Below, one piece after another: positions 8,486 through 20,125 of a stretch of 64,000 bases of DNA. The stretch's first letter is position 1. Every line of letters begins with the position of its first letter. A program made the position numbers and the translations under genes. The notes below the pieces were generated by a model that saw only the letters and a program-made list of their open reading frames with translations, did not search any database and had not been told where the DNA came from. The DNA is from Nocardioides sp. URHA0032 (GTDB taxonomy: Bacteria; Actinomycetota; Actinomycetes; Propionibacteriales; Nocardioidaceae), in the NCBI RefSeq assembly GCF_000620645.1, contig NZ_KK211159.1:186001-250000 (forward strand), given 5' to 3'.

Positions 8486-9819
8486 GAGGCCGTCCCCGGG
8501 TCGGGCTCCTGGTGGGAGGCGAGGTCCTGGACCTTGGCGCGGGCGTCGTCGAGGTTGTCGTAGGCGATGCCCTCGCCGACGCGGTCGGACTCGATCTGGC
8601 TGAGCTTCTCGACCTGGACGTCGGTGGTCTCGTAGGGCTCGGAGAGCGCCAGCCCGGCCAGCTCGGTGTTGATGCCGCGGAAGATGACGACCACGCCGTC
8701 CTGCTCGCCGACGTAGAACTGGTCCTGGCTCCAGGAGTACGCCCAGGCCAGGGCCACCCAGACGACCCCCACGACGAGCACGAGGGCGAGCAGCCGCTTC
8801 AGCCAGACGAACCGCCGCGGGGGCCGCGGCGCGTACCGCGCGGCCTCGGGGTCGATCGGGTCGGCGGTGATCGCGTAGCCGGGCAGGTCGTCGGGGATGT
8901 CGGCCTGCACCGGCTCGAGCTCGCCGGTGTCGCCGGAGCGGTGGCCGCGGAACAGGCCGCCCATGCCGGCGCGCCCGCGGGTGCTGACCGGCCGGCGCTC
9001 GGCGGCGGCCCCGACGACGAGCGGCTCGTCCAGCGGGCTGCCGTCGTCGGCGACCACGTCGGCGACCAGGCAGGTGACGTTGTCGCTGCTGCCGGCCTCG
9101 AGGCTCGCGCGGACCAGCTCGGTGGCGGCGTACTCGGCGCTGCCGCCGGAGAGGATGTCGGCCAGCCGGCCGTCCGTGAGCACGCCGCTGGCACCGTCGC
9201 TGCAGAGCAGCAGCCGGTCCCCGGGGGTGAGCTCGAGGACGAAGAGGTCGGGCTCCGCCTCGTGCACGCCGTCGAGCGCCTTGAGGATCAGGTTGCGGTG
9301 CGGGTGGACCCGTGCCTCCTCCTCGGTGATCCGGCCCTCGTCGATCAGCGTCTGGACGAACGTGTGGTCGGACGTGATCTGGCTGATCTCGCCGTCGCGG
9401 AAGAGGTACCCGCGGCTGTCGCCGACGTGCCCGATGCCGGCCCGCGCGCCGTCGAAGAGGGCGACGGTCGCCGTGGTGCTGGTGCCGTTCAGGGCCGGGT
9501 CCTCGTCGACGAGCTCGCCGATCCGGTCGTGTGCCCGGTGCAGTGCCCCCGCGACCCGGGCGAGCAGGTCGTGGTCGGGGTCGTCGGTGGGCGGTACGTC
9601 GAGCTTGCGCAGCTGGGAGATCGCGGTCGCCGAGGCGACGTCACCGCGCGCCGCGCCGCCGACGCCGTCGCAGACGGCGACCAGCCACGGGCCGGCGTAC
9701 CCGGAGTCCTGGTTGTCCTTGCGGACCCGGCCGACGTCGGAGACGGCGGCGAACCGCAGCCGCAGGCTCGATCCGGCCTCGGCTCCGGGTGCGGGAGTCC
9801 CCTCGGGGGTCGCGGTCAT
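8482..9819 (-). CDS. pstP: PP2C-family Ser/Thr phosphatase of the Pkn system
   Basis: The 445-residue protein has a cytoplasmic PP2C domain (about residues 20-255) with the metal-binding motifs RKDNQDS, VCDGVGG, GHVGDSRGYL, CSDG and SSDNVT. A linker, a membrane helix near residue 340 and an extracellular C-terminal tail follow. It reverses phosphorylation by PknA/PknB on the kinases, PbpA and FHA proteins. It starts 6 nt after fhaB and overlaps rodA by 4 nt. Confidence 0.96.
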   Translation of the reverse strand: MTATPEGTPAPGAEAGSSLRLRFAAVSDVGRVRKDNQDSGYAGPWLVAVCDGVGGAARGDVASATAISQLRKLDVPPTDDPDHDLLARVAGALHRAHDRIGELVDEDPALNGTSTTATVALFDGARAGIGHVGDSRGYLFRDGEISQITSDHTFVQTLIDEGRITEEEARVHPHRNLILKALDGVHEAEPDLFVLELTPGDRLLLCSDGASGVLTDGRLADILSGGSAEYAATELVRASLEAGSSDNVTCLVADVVADDGSPLDEPLVVGAAAERRPVSTRGRAGMGGLFRGHRSGDTGELEPVQADIPDDLPGYAITADPIDPEAARYAPRPPRRFVWLKRLLALVLVVGVVWVALAWAYSWSQDQFYVGEQDGVVVIFRGINTELAGLALSEPYETTDVQVEKLSQIESDRVGEGIAYDNLDDARAKVQDLASHQEPDPGTAS

Positions 9820-9825
9820 CCCGGC

Positions 9826-10305
9826 TTACTTCCTGAGCTCCAGGACCGTCTTCCCGATGCGGACCTGGGTGCCGAGGCTGATCGTGGTCGGCTGGGTGAT
9901 GCGCACGGTCCCGACGTAAGTGCCGTTGGTCGAGCCGAGGTCCTCGACGAACCACTGGTCGCCGGAGGCCGCGATCCGCGCGTGCCGGGTGGAGACGTAG
10001 TCGTCGTCGAGCCGGATCGCGGCGTCGGAGCCACGGCCGATGAGGACGGGGGCCCGGTCGAGCTCGGCGCGCTCGCCGACGTTCGACCCGGCGGTGACGA
10101 TCACGTGGGTCGGCGCGCCCTTGCGCTTGCTGGGCTGCTTGGCGGGCTTGGGCGCCTTGCCGGTGCGGGCCCCGCCGCCGCGGGCCGCCTCCGGGACGCG
10201 CGCGCCGAACATGTCGGAGCGGATCACCGAGATCGCCGAGAGCACGAAGATCCAGAGGATCGCCAGGTAGGCGATCCGGATGAGGAACAGCGTCAGCTCG
10301 GACAA
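9826..10305 (-). CDS. fhaB: FHA-domain protein FhaB
   Basis: The 159-residue protein begins with one membrane helix (about residues 5-25), then a basic linker, then a C-terminal FHA domain with IGRGSDAAIRLDD, VSTRHARI and LGSTNGTYVG. FHA domains bind phosphothreonine made by the Pkn kinases. Mycobacterial FhaB (FipA) is of similar size and bridges the division machinery. The start is TTG at 10305, just past the fhaA stop at 10308, with a GAGGAGG ribosome site inside the end of fhaA. Any upstream extension would run through fhaA. Confidence 0.93.
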   Translation of the reverse strand: MSELTLFLIRIAYLAILWIFVLSAISVIRSDMFGARVPEAARGGGARTGKAPKPAKQPSKRKGAPTHVIVTAGSNVGERAELDRAPVLIGRGSDAAIRLDDDYVSTRHARIAASGDQWFVEDLGSTNGTYVGTVRITQPTTISLGTQVRIGKTVLELRK

Positions 10306-10307
10306 GC

Positions 10308-11012
10308 TCAGCCCTCCTCGAGGACCCGGACGGTCATCGTGGTGTTGCCGATCTTCACCTGGGACCCGTCGCGGAGGCCCGTGGAGGAGATCCGGTGGCC
10401 GTCGACGAGCATGCCGTTGGTCGAGCCCAGGTCCACGACCTTGATCCGCAGGTCGTTGCCGCCACCCTCGACCACGAACTCCACGTGCCGGCGGCTGACG
10501 CCGGGATCGTTGATCCGGACGTCGGCCTCGGTGCCGCGCCCGATGACGAGGCCCGGCGGCTGCAGGGGGTGCCGCGTGCCGTTGACCTCGAGCACGGCCC
10601 GCGCGCGGCCCACCTGGGTCTGGGTGGCCTGGCTGGTGACCTTGGCCTGGGCGCGGCTGCGGATCCGGAACCGGCCGGTCGTCAGGTCCTCGGCCGGCTC
10701 GAACGCGATCGAGATCGGTCCGGGGAACGCGTAGCCCTGCTGGTCGGCGTGCGCCCGGAGCTGCTGCGACATCTCGTCGGCCAGCGCGGCGTTGTACGCC
10801 GAGAGCCGGTCCAGGTCGGTCGCCGCGAGCTCGACGTGGAAGTCGTTGGGCACCAGGCGGCGGTCGCGGGAGAGGATCTGGGCGTTGTTGTCGCACTCGC
10901 GCTGGAGCGCGGCCGAGATCTCCACGGGCTGGACCGCGGAGCGGAAGGCCTTGGCGAAGGCGCCCGAGATCATCTGCTCGAGCCTGTGCTCGAGGCGTTG
11001 GAGTCCGCCCAC
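10308..11012 (-). CDS. fhaA: FHA-domain protein FhaA (DUF3662 plus FHA)
   Basis: The protein has 234 residues. The N-terminal DUF3662 domain (about 1-120) matches FhaA proteins (LEQMISGAFAKAF; RRLVPNDFHVELA). A short linker leads to an FHA domain with GLVIGRGTEADVRI, VSRRHVEF and LGSTNGMLV. Mycobacterial FhaA has a very long low-complexity linker, which is almost absent here. It acts at the poles and septum and binds phosphorylated lipid II flippase partners. The GTG start at 11012 has GGAAGGAG upstream. This is the first gene of the seven-gene minus-strand operon. Confidence 0.92.
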   Translation of the reverse strand: MGGLQRLEHRLEQMISGAFAKAFRSAVQPVEISAALQRECDNNAQILSRDRRLVPNDFHVELAATDLDRLSAYNAALADEMSQQLRAHADQQGYAFPGPISIAFEPAEDLTTGRFRIRSRAQAKVTSQATQTQVGRARAVLEVNGTRHPLQPPGLVIGRGTEADVRINDPGVSRRHVEFVVEGGGNDLRIKVVDLGSTNGMLVDGHRISSTGLRDGSQVKIGNTTMTVRVLEEG

Positions 11013-11169
11013 TACCGCTCCTTCCGCAGTCCCGGTGGTCGTGCCCGCTGGCGGGCCGGTCAAACCGGACGAGGAGGTCCCCCGACTCTCGACCTCGTCA
11101 CGGCAAGCAGAGCAGCCCGGCACCGCCGGGTTGCGTCGATCGTAACGGGGACAGGGCTGGCGCCCCGGT

Positions 11170-11199
11170 TTGGGCCAGACCGACGCGCTGGGATAGCCT
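11170..11199 (+). promoter_or_regulatory. Predicted promoter of tRNA-Leu
   Basis: A TTGGGC -35 (11170-11175) and TAGCCT -10 (11194-11199) are spaced by 18 bp and place the transcript start a few bases before the mature tRNA 5' end. Confidence 0.5.
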
Positions 11200-11212
11200 T
11201 GGCCCGCTTCAC

Positions 11213-11296
11213 GCGCGAGTGGCGGAATAGGCAGACGCGCACGGTTCAGGTCCGTGTGTCCGAAAGGACGTGGGGGTTCAACTCCCCCCTCGCGCA
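11213..11296 (+). tRNA. tRNA-Leu, anticodon CAG
   Basis: The 84-nt sequence folds as a class II tRNA. The acceptor GCGCGAG (11213-11219) pairs with CTCGCGC (11289-11295) and the discriminator is A11296. The D-arm contains GGCAGACGC. The anticodon stem CACGG/CCGTG encloses TTCAGGT with CAG at 11247-11249. A long variable arm and the T-arm GGGGGTTCAACTCCCCC follow. The CCA end is not encoded. It reads CUG leucine codons, the commonest leucine codon in this DNA. Confidence 0.97.
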
Positions 11297-11323
11297 CCGC
11301 AACCCGGGAGATCTCCCGGGCCC

Positions 11324-11361
11324 GAGGACCGGGCGACCAGGGGACTGGTCGCCCGGTCCTC
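11324..11361 (+). terminator. Strong stem-loop after tRNA-Leu
   Basis: GAGGACCGGGCGACC (11324-11338) pairs over 15 bp with GGTCGCCCGGTCCTC (11347-11361) around an 8-nt loop. A shorter palindrome, CCCGGGAGATCTCCCGGG, precedes it. T-richness downstream is weak. It probably ends the tRNA transcript. Confidence 0.8.
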
Positions 11362-11696
11362 GTCGTTCCTGGGGGAAGTCGACGCGAGCCACGGTCCGCG
11401 GGCGGCGCTTCGGCGCAACCATCGTCCGCGACATCCGGGACGTCCGGGACCCTGGCGGGTCCCGCGGGCTCGTCACCGCGCACCCAGGATGACCTCGGGA
11501 CCCGAGTGCGCTCCCGGCCGAGGTCGGGACCGACGAGGCCATGACCCACCGACTCGCCACCAAGCACCACACCGATCACCGCCGCCGAAGCGCGACCCGC
11601 ATCGGAGCGGTGGGCCGCCCGGACTCCGACAAGCGCGAGTCGGCTTCGACCAGTCGCACGAAGCACGGCGAGATGCGGTGCGAGGTGCTGATGCGG
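11362..11696. other. Intergenic stretch without a gene
   Basis: About 335 bp between the tRNA terminator and the rmlA 3' end. Open frames here are shadows: one minus-strand frame runs antisense through the tRNA and gives the well-known spurious peptide of that kind. No convincing protein, operator or integration-site repeat is seen. Confidence 0.6.
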
Positions 11697-12602
11697 TCAG
11701 CCGATCGGATCGACGAGCGAAGCGTCGGTGGGCTCGTCGGACAACTCGAGCAGGCTCAGAAGATACTGGCCGTAGCCGCTCGCGGTCAGCGTCTCCGCCC
11801 GAGCCCGCAGCGCGTCGTCACTCAGCCAGCCCTGCCGCCAGGCGACCTCCTCCGGCGACCCGATCTTGGCACCTTGGCGCACCTCGATCGTCCGGACGAA
11901 GTTGCTGGCGTCATTGAGCGAGTCGAAGGTGCCGGTGTCGAGCCAGGCGGTTCCGCGGGGAAGGATCTCCACGCGCAGCCGCCCCTCCTCCAGGTAGCGG
12001 CGGTTGAGGTCGGTGATCTCCAACTCGCCGCGCGCACCGGGCTGGAGGTCGGCGGCTCGGTCGACGACGTCCGGGCCGTAGAAGTACAGACCGGGCACGG
12101 CGAGCCGGGATCTCGGGCGCTGAGGCTTCTCCTCCAGGGATACGGCGATCCCGTCGTCACCCATCTCCACGACGCCGTAGCCGCGCGGGTCGGCGACGCG
12201 GTAGCCGAAGATCAGCGCGCCGTCGATCGTGCGGAAGCGGTTGAGAGCCAGACCCATCCCGGCGCCGTAGAAGATGTTGTCACCGAGCACCAGCGCGCAG
12301 GAATGTCCGCGGACGTGGTCCGCGCAGATGTGGAACGCCTGCGCCAGGCCCCGGGGCTCCTCCTGCACCCTCCACGAGATGTCCAGGCCGAACTGGCTGC
12401 CGTCGCCCAGCAGGTGCTGGAAGGCGCCCTGGTCGTACGGTGTCGTGATGATCTGGATCTCCCGGATCTGCGCCAACATCAGCGTGGTGAGCGGGTAGTA
12501 GATCATCGGCTTGTCGTAGACCGGCATGAGTTGCTTGCTGAGCGCCAGCGTGATCGGCTGCAGCCGGGTGCCGGAGCCACCCGCCAGGATGATGCCTCGC
12601 AT
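11697..12602 (-). CDS. rmlA: Glucose-1-phosphate thymidylyltransferase
   Basis: RmlA joins glucose-1-phosphate and dTTP to give dTDP-glucose, the first step of dTDP-6-deoxysugar synthesis. The 301-residue protein has the nucleotide-binding N-terminus [14 protein letters not shown], the PMIYYPL and GDNIFYG motifs and the EEKP motif near residue 160. Length is normal for the family. The ATG is preceded by AAGGTGA. It lies 39 nt after rmlB on the same strand. No rmlC or rmlD is next to it, so the end product need not be rhamnose. Confidence 0.97.
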   Translation of the reverse strand: MRGIILAGGSGTRLQPITLALSKQLMPVYDKPMIYYPLTTLMLAQIREIQIITTPYDQGAFQHLLGDGSQFGLDISWRVQEEPRGLAQAFHICADHVRGHSCALVLGDNIFYGAGMGLALNRFRTIDGALIFGYRVADPRGYGVVEMGDDGIAVSLEEKPQRPRSRLAVPGLYFYGPDVVDRAADLQPGARGELEITDLNRRYLEEGRLRVEILPRGTAWLDTGTFDSLNDASNFVRTIEVRQGAKIGSPEEVAWRQGWLSDDALRARAETLTASGYGQYLLSLLELSDEPTDASLVDPIG

Positions 12603-12641
12603 GGGGTCACCTTGGCACAGGCGGTCCGGGGCGGCTCGGCC

Positions 12642-14996
<2,355 letters not shown>

Positions 14997-16075
14997 GATT
15001 GTTGTGGAAGGGCAGCCGCAGCAGTCGGCTGCTGACGTCGGTCGTCACCGGGCACTCGGTCGGACGCGCTGCGAATCTGCGGCCACCCTCGGAGTCGTGC
15101 AGCGGGACGTAGTGGAACGTCGCCTGGACGCCCTGCGCACGCATCTCCGCCATCACGCGGTTGCGGGTGGCCGCATCCGGCAGCAGCAGGTGGAAGAGGT
15201 GGTACGCCGGATCGCTGGCGGCGGGCACGACCGGCAGCTGCACACCCAGGTCCGCGCACGGCTCCGCGAGCAGGTCGACGTACCTCTCGTGGACGTGGCG
15301 ACGCTTCGCCTGGATGGTCTCGCGCACCTCGAGCTGGCCGAGGAGGTGAGCAGCGAGCGTGTCGGACAGTCCGAACGAGGAGCCGATGTCCCGCCAGGAG
15401 TACTTGTCGACCTGACCCTCCATGAACGCGCGGCGGTTGGTGCCCTTCTCGTAGAGCACCCAGGCCCGCTCGAGGTCCGCGGCGTCGTTCACGACGAGCG
15501 CCCCGCCCTCGCCACAGACGATGTTCTTGGTCTCGTGGAAGCTGAAGGTGGAGAGGCGGCCCAGGCTGCCGAGCGGATGATCCTTCCAGCGTCCGAACGG
15601 ACCGTGGGCGACATCCTCCACCAGCGCCACCTCGGGCCGCGACGCCAGAACGTCCATGAGGCCGGACACGTCGCCGGCGATCCCGGCGTAGTGCACCAGC
15701 ACGACTGCACGGACCGAGTCGTCCATGAGCTCCGCGACGTGGGCCGGATCGGCGGCGAGCGTCTCGGGCTCGACGTCGCAGAACAGCACGCGAGCACCCT
15801 GCCGGACGAAGGCCAGCGCGGTGGTCACGAAGGTGAACGACGGCACGATCACCGTGTCGCCCGGCTGGAGGTCGAGCACCATCGCGCTGAGCTCCAACGC
15901 CGAGGTGCACGAGGTCGTGAGGAGGACGCCCGCACCGCCGATCTCCTCGCGGATGACATCGCCGGCTCGGCTCGAGAACGAACCCCCTGACGAGCTGTGG
16001 CCGCTGCGCATGGCCTCCGCGACGTACTCCGTCTCGCGCCCTTCGAGGGAGGGGACGTTGAAGCGGATCTCCTGC

Positions 16076-16831
16076 TCAGCCATGTGCTTCCTCCTGTCGG
16101 TCCCCGCCCCAGGGCAGCGGGCGCCCGAGGAGCTCGATGAGTGCTTGGTCGTTGGGAGCGAAGTACTCACGGAGCCGGGCGACCAGACCGGCCTCGAGCG
16201 TGGGAGCCGGACCGGGGCTCACGTTGGTCGGCTCGGTCTCGACCCGGGCCTTCCCCAGGTCGAGCGAGGCGAAGAGGTCCTCCACGGCCTTCCCACTGAC
16301 GACCTCGTCGAGGAACAACACCCGGAACCGGTCACCGAAGCGGTCCATCCACGGGATCAGGGCCTCGGCGTACCGACCGCGGCTGAGGTAGGCGAACGGC
16401 GAGGCGGAGTAGCGCGACCGGTCCCATGATCGCTCCTCGGTCAGGCTGTCGATCAAGGCAGACCCGAGGGGGCGGTCCTCCACGCCGTGCTCGGACGAGA
16501 AGCGCCAGTGCGAGATGGCGCGGGCCACGGGGTCTCTCAACTGGGCCAGGACCAGCGGACGCCCGAGCACTCGCTCGATCCGCTCCCCGGACGCCGGGTG
16601 GTCGAGGTAGCTGGTGCTCTTCTCCACCAGCAGCCTGGCGGCGCCCCGGTGGGGAAACCACGTCTCGACGTACCACTCGACTCCCCGTGCCACGACCTCG
16701 TCGTCGAGGAAGACCTTGGGCTCCGGCCGCCGCGGTGTCGCCAGGACGACGCCGGGCTGGGCGCCCAGTGCGTCCGCGAGGTACGTCGTCCCGCAGCGTT
16801 GGGCGCCCACCACCACCAGGTGCCGCGTCAC
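16076..16831 (-). CDS. PAPS-dependent sulfotransferase
   Basis: The 251-residue protein has the 5'-phosphosulfate loop GAQRCGTTYL at residues 9-18 and the 3'-phosphate motif LRDPVARAISHW near residue 98. These are hallmarks of the Sulfotransfer family. It would move sulfate from PAPS to a hydroxyl, here probably on the glycan or glycolipid made by neighbouring genes. It overlaps the glycosyltransferase by 4 nt (GTGA) and the aminotransferase by 8 nt, so all three are translated from one mRNA. The acceptor is unknown. Confidence 0.88.
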   Translation of the reverse strand: MTRHLVVVGAQRCGTTYLADALGAQPGVVLATPRRPEPKVFLDDEVVARGVEWYVETWFPHRGAARLLVEKSTSYLDHPASGERIERVLGRPLVLAQLRDPVARAISHWRFSSEHGVEDRPLGSALIDSLTEERSWDRSRYSASPFAYLSRGRYAEALIPWMDRFGDRFRVLFLDEVVSGKAVEDLFASLDLGKARVETEPTNVSPGPAPTLEAGLVARLREYFAPNDQALIELLGRPLPWGGDRQEEAHG

Positions 16832-17829
16832 CGGGCGCCATCCGCGCCGGCGGGGTCACCGGTGCCGTCGGCCGACACGCGCTCGACGACGTGGTAGGAC
16901 CGCGGCACGGTCACCGCGTTGAGGATGCGCACGAGGTACTCACCCAGCATCGAGACCAGGGCGATGAGGAAGCCGTTGAACACGGCCAGCAGGACGACGA
17001 GCGACGTCCAGCCCGGCACGCGCGAGTCGGTGAGGATGCCTCGCAGAAAGAAGCCACCGCCCAACAGGATCGCCAGGCCGGCCACGGCGAAGCCCAGGCC
17101 GGCGGCGAGACGCAGCGGGAACAGCGAGTAGCTGAACAGGATCGTCAGCACCAGTCGCACGATGCGCAGCAGGCTGTAGTTGCTGGACCCGACCGTGCGG
17201 GCGTCGTGGCGTACGAGCACGTTGCCGGGTTCGTTGCTGTAGAGCAGCGCCTGCCCCGTGATGTAGGGAAAGGCGTTGTTGTCGTTGCAGATCCGGTCGA
17301 CGACGTCGCGGCGCAGGATGCGGAAGTTCGACACCGCGAGCCCGGGCGGCTGCCCGAAGATCCGGCGGTTGATCAGGCCGATCATCTTGCTGCCGAGCCG
17401 GCGGTAGCCCGCGGCCTGCTTGGTCTCGAACTCACCGAAGACGACGTCGTGCCCGCCGGAGTGAGCGGCGTCGATGAGCTTGAGGGTCTCCTCCGGTGGG
17501 TTCTGCAGGTCGTCGTCGAGCGTGATCACCCAGTCGCCGCGCGTGGCGCGGAAGCCGGCCAGGTTGGCGTGGTGCTGGCCATAGTTCTTCAGCAGGTTGA
17601 TCGCGAGCACGTGCGGCGTGTCGCGGGCGCGGGAGGAGATGACCTGCCAGCTGTCATCGGAGCTGCCGTCGTTGACCAGGACCAGCTCGAACCGCAGTCC
17701 CGCCTGCGTGAAGACCTCCACGACGCGATCAACGGTGTCACCGACGATGGGATCGGAGTTGAAGACGGGGATGACGAGCGAGTAGAGCGGAGTGGTCTCG
17801 ACGGGCGCGACCGTCGCCGGCTGAACCAT
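16828..17829 (-). CDS. Family 2 glycosyltransferase, polyprenol-phosphate type
   Basis: The 333-residue protein begins with a GT2 catalytic domain: IPVFNSD, LVNDGSSDDS, LKNYGQHHA and the DDDLQNPPE metal-binding motif. Two C-terminal membrane helices follow (about residues 230-300). This layout matches ArnC/GtrB/DPM1-like enzymes that charge undecaprenyl phosphate with a sugar. That lipid-linked sugar could be the donor for the membrane protein encoded directly downstream of the operon. Start MVQPAT at 17829. Confidence 0.9.
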   Translation of the reverse strand: MVQPATVAPVETTPLYSLVIPVFNSDPIVGDTVDRVVEVFTQAGLRFELVLVNDGSSDDSWQVISSRARDTPHVLAINLLKNYGQHHANLAGFRATRGDWVITLDDDLQNPPEETLKLIDAAHSGGHDVVFGEFETKQAAGYRRLGSKMIGLINRRIFGQPPGLAVSNFRILRRDVVDRICNDNNAFPYITGQALLYSNEPGNVLVRHDARTVGSSNYSLLRIVRLVLTILFSYSLFPLRLAAGLGFAVAGLAILLGGGFFLRGILTDSRVPGWTSLVVLLAVFNGFLIALVSMLGEYLVRILNAVTVPRSYHVVERVSADGTGDPAGADGAR

Positions 17830-17857
17830 GCGCCGATGGTGCCACGTGCCGGGTGGC

Positions 17858-19384
17858 TCACCCGCGCAGGGCCCTCCTCGCGCGCGCCACCTCGTCCTGG
17901 GGAACCTCGTCGGAGACGAAGAAGCCGTACCGACCGACCGGGTCCATGCCGACGCGCACGTAGCCCTCGTCGATCACCTCCTGGACCCAGCTCGGACGAA
18001 AGCCGGACTCCACCACCAGGACGGTGGGTCGTCGATCGAGGACCCAGGTGACCAGGCCGTCGAGGCCGCCCGGCCAGACGTCGTCCACGTAGTCCTCGAG
18101 CCCCAGGCTGAACTGCTGGTGGACGATCGGGTTGCGCCTGCCGGTGAGCACGAGCGGCGCCGGCGCCTGGATCGACATCATCGTCGCATCCGGACCCAGG
18201 ATCCGCATCAGCGTCACCGCCCGCGCTCGCTGCTCCGCGAGGTCGTCCGTCCGGTGCGAGACCGCGTACGTCGTGCCCAGGAGCACCGACAGCGTCGCCC
18301 ATGCGGCGACCACCGCGAGAACGACCCTGGTCGATGCCCTGCGCAGGACGGCGCCCAGCAGCAGACCGACACCGAGGACGCCGAACGGGATCGCCAGGAA
18401 GGCATCCGGCCAGCCGTTGTAGGCGCGGACCGTCCAGACGACCGCGACGACGCCGCCGGCCAACAGCACGACGGCCTCTTCGTCCGCGCGTTCCCGCCCG
18501 CCGTCACCCCGGCTGCCGACGACGCGTGCGAGGCCGATGACGCCCCGGACCACCACCGTGAGCAGCCCGGCGACCAAGACGTAGAGCGACAGCCCGTAGG
18601 CCTGTCGCAGGTCGTCGACGTGGTGTCCGAACCCGGTGAGCATGCTCGGTTGCCGGGTGTACCGGACGTGGACGAGCACCAGGCCGTCCAGGAAGACTCT
18701 GAGGTGGCCGATGGCGGCGTACCAGATCAGGAATCCCAGCAGCGGGATCAGCCCGCCCACCACCACCCGGACGAGGCCACGAAGGCGGCGGCCGACCGGT
18801 TCCAGGAACAGTCCCGTCGCCGCCGCGGCCGCTGCGGCGAAGAACACCGGCTGCCACGTCAGGGTCGCCAGGGCGATCATCGCGCCCGCGAGACCCCAAC
18901 GCCGTCGCACGATGGCGTGGAGGGCGAGGATGAGCAGGAGGACCATGAGGGTCTTCTCGCGGGGCCCCCGCGAGGCATAGTCGACGAACCCCTGCACCAT
19001 CAGCAGGGTGAGCCCGGTGGCAGCCCCGATCGCCGTGGATCCGGTGAGCGACCGCGCCAGCCGGTACATGGCGACGACGGCGGCGACGCTGATCACGAGG
19101 AACAGGAGGCGTGCGCTGACGACGTCTCCGACGCCGACGATGCGACCCACCCAGATGCCGACGCCGGGGACGAGGTGGCTGAGTGGGCCCGCCCGGTTGA
19201 AGACCCCGAGATACGGCGGCGTCCCGTCGGCCACCGACTGACCTGCATAGGTGTAGATCGCGAGGTCGCGCTCGAGCCGCCCGTGGAGTCCGTGGGCGAG
19301 GAAGACCGCGGCGGCGGTCAGGCACAGCCCCACTCCCGTGAGGTCGACGTTCCGACCGCGATGGTGCCCGAGTTCTGCCGTCAC
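17858..19384 (-). CDS. Polytopic membrane protein, possible GT-C-type glycosyltransferase
   Basis: The 508-residue protein has about ten hydrophobic segments and a C-terminal soluble domain. The first loop carries NRAGPLSHLVPG, and RD/RE-type acidic motifs lie in the loops. The layout resembles GT-C enzymes that use polyprenol-linked sugars outside the membrane, but no family is recognised with certainty. The second of two tandem GTG codons (19384) is chosen because TACACT ends 7 nt before it. It lies 28 nt upstream of the GT2 gene on the same strand, so it is probably the first gene of this operon. Confidence 0.65.
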   Translation of the reverse strand: MTAELGHHRGRNVDLTGVGLCLTAAAVFLAHGLHGRLERDLAIYTYAGQSVADGTPPYLGVFNRAGPLSHLVPGVGIWVGRIVGVGDVVSARLLFLVISVAAVVAMYRLARSLTGSTAIGAATGLTLLMVQGFVDYASRGPREKTLMVLLLILALHAIVRRRWGLAGAMIALATLTWQPVFFAAAAAAATGLFLEPVGRRLRGLVRVVVGGLIPLLGFLIWYAAIGHLRVFLDGLVLVHVRYTRQPSMLTGFGHHVDDLRQAYGLSLYVLVAGLLTVVVRGVIGLARVVGSRGDGGRERADEEAVVLLAGGVVAVVWTVRAYNGWPDAFLAIPFGVLGVGLLLGAVLRRASTRVVLAVVAAWATLSVLLGTTYAVSHRTDDLAEQRARAVTLMRILGPDATMMSIQAPAPLVLTGRRNPIVHQQFSLGLEDYVDDVWPGGLDGLVTWVLDRRPTVLVVESGFRPSWVQEVIDEGYVRVGMDPVGRYGFFVSDEVPQDEVARARRALRG

Positions 19385-19391
19385 CACCCGG

Positions 19392-19397
19392 AGTGTA
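19392..19397 (-). promoter_or_regulatory. TACACT -10 box, leaderless start of the glycan operon
   Basis: TACACT on the minus strand ends exactly 7 nt before the GTG at 19384. The spacing matches other likely leaderless genes in this window. Confidence 0.6.
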
Positions 19398-19665
19398 GGA
19401 GTCGACGGGCACCGGATCGCCGCGGCCCGCCGATTGCGTCTGCCCAGCACATCACGCGGTGCCGCGTGAGGGCCCCTGCGCGACCAGGAGTCCTGCGGCT
19501 GGGTGAAGAACCCGTCCGGGTCGTACTGCTGGCGCGGCTGCCAGAGCGCAGAAGACCCACGCTCGGCGCCCGCTCCGCTGCACCTCGCGCTCGCATGTGA
19601 GCCCGGTCCTCGTGGCGACTCGCCGGGAGGCCACGTTTCAGGCCGGATGATCGAGTTCCAGGGGG
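19398..19665. other. Intergenic region with a possible oxidase remnant
   Basis: About 270 bp with no intact gene. On the minus strand around 19558-19490 the peptide ALWQPRQQYDPDGFF can be read. It resembles the C-terminal tail of berberine-bridge FAD oxidases, but nothing extends it. It may be a relic or chance. Confidence 0.4.
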
Positions 19666-20112
19666 TCAGGCGAACGCGTCGGCGGCGAGGATCGAGAGGC
19701 GCGCGGGGGAGTCGGCGGCCCGGCAGTCCGCACGGAAGCCGGGCTTGACCGCGGCGGTGGTGACGGTGCGGAGCAGCTGGAGGTAGGCGCCGGACTGGTC
19801 GTCGGGTACGGCGAGCAGGAAGACCAGGTCGAAGTCGTGGCCGTTGTCGGTGGCGATGGGCGTGGGCAGGGACGCGACGGCGACGGTGGGCTCGAGGACG
19901 GCGGCGCTCCGGGCGTGGGGGAGCGCGACCCCGCCCGGGAGGGCGGTCGAGCCCTTGGCCTCGCGCGTGAGCACGTCGGCGACGAAGGCGTCCACGTCGG
20001 AGAGCCGGCCGGTGCCGTCGAGCAGGGTGGCGAGGCTGCGGACGCACTCCTCGAGGGTGCTGCCGAGGTCCTGCTGCACGGAGACGGTCTGGAGGTCGAC
20101 GAGCTCTGCCAT
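19666..20112 (-). CDS. Orphan PTS EIIA domain, fructose/nitrogen type
   Basis: The 148-residue protein is a single EIIA type-2 domain. The phosphorylatable histidine lies in GVALPHARS near residue 67. In a sugar PTS this domain passes phosphate from HPr to EIIB; as a lone domain it usually regulates (compare PtsN). No EIIB, EIIC, HPr or EI gene is nearby, so a regulatory role is more likely than transport. The start ATG at 20112 has no clear ribosome site; CAGACT 7 nt upstream may be a -10. Confidence 0.85.
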   Translation of the reverse strand: MAELVDLQTVSVQQDLGSTLEECVRSLATLLDGTGRLSDVDAFVADVLTREAKGSTALPGGVALPHARSAAVLEPTVAVASLPTPIATDNGHDFDLVFLLAVPDDQSGAYLQLLRTVTTAAVKPGFRADCRAADSPARLSILAADAFA

Positions 20113-20125
20113 GGTCGCGAGTCTG

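Noticed and set aside
2937..9836. Long plus-strand frames opposite pknB, pknA, pbpA, rodA and pstP
   Set aside because: They are His/Arg/Val-rich shadows of GC-rich coding DNA on the other strand, with no recognisable domains.
11060..11666. Open frames running through tRNA-Leu on both strands, including a peptide with GGVEPPRPFGHTDLNR-like sequence
   Set aside because: This is the well-known artefact of translating the antisense of a leucine/serine-type tRNA. The tRNA fold is unambiguous.
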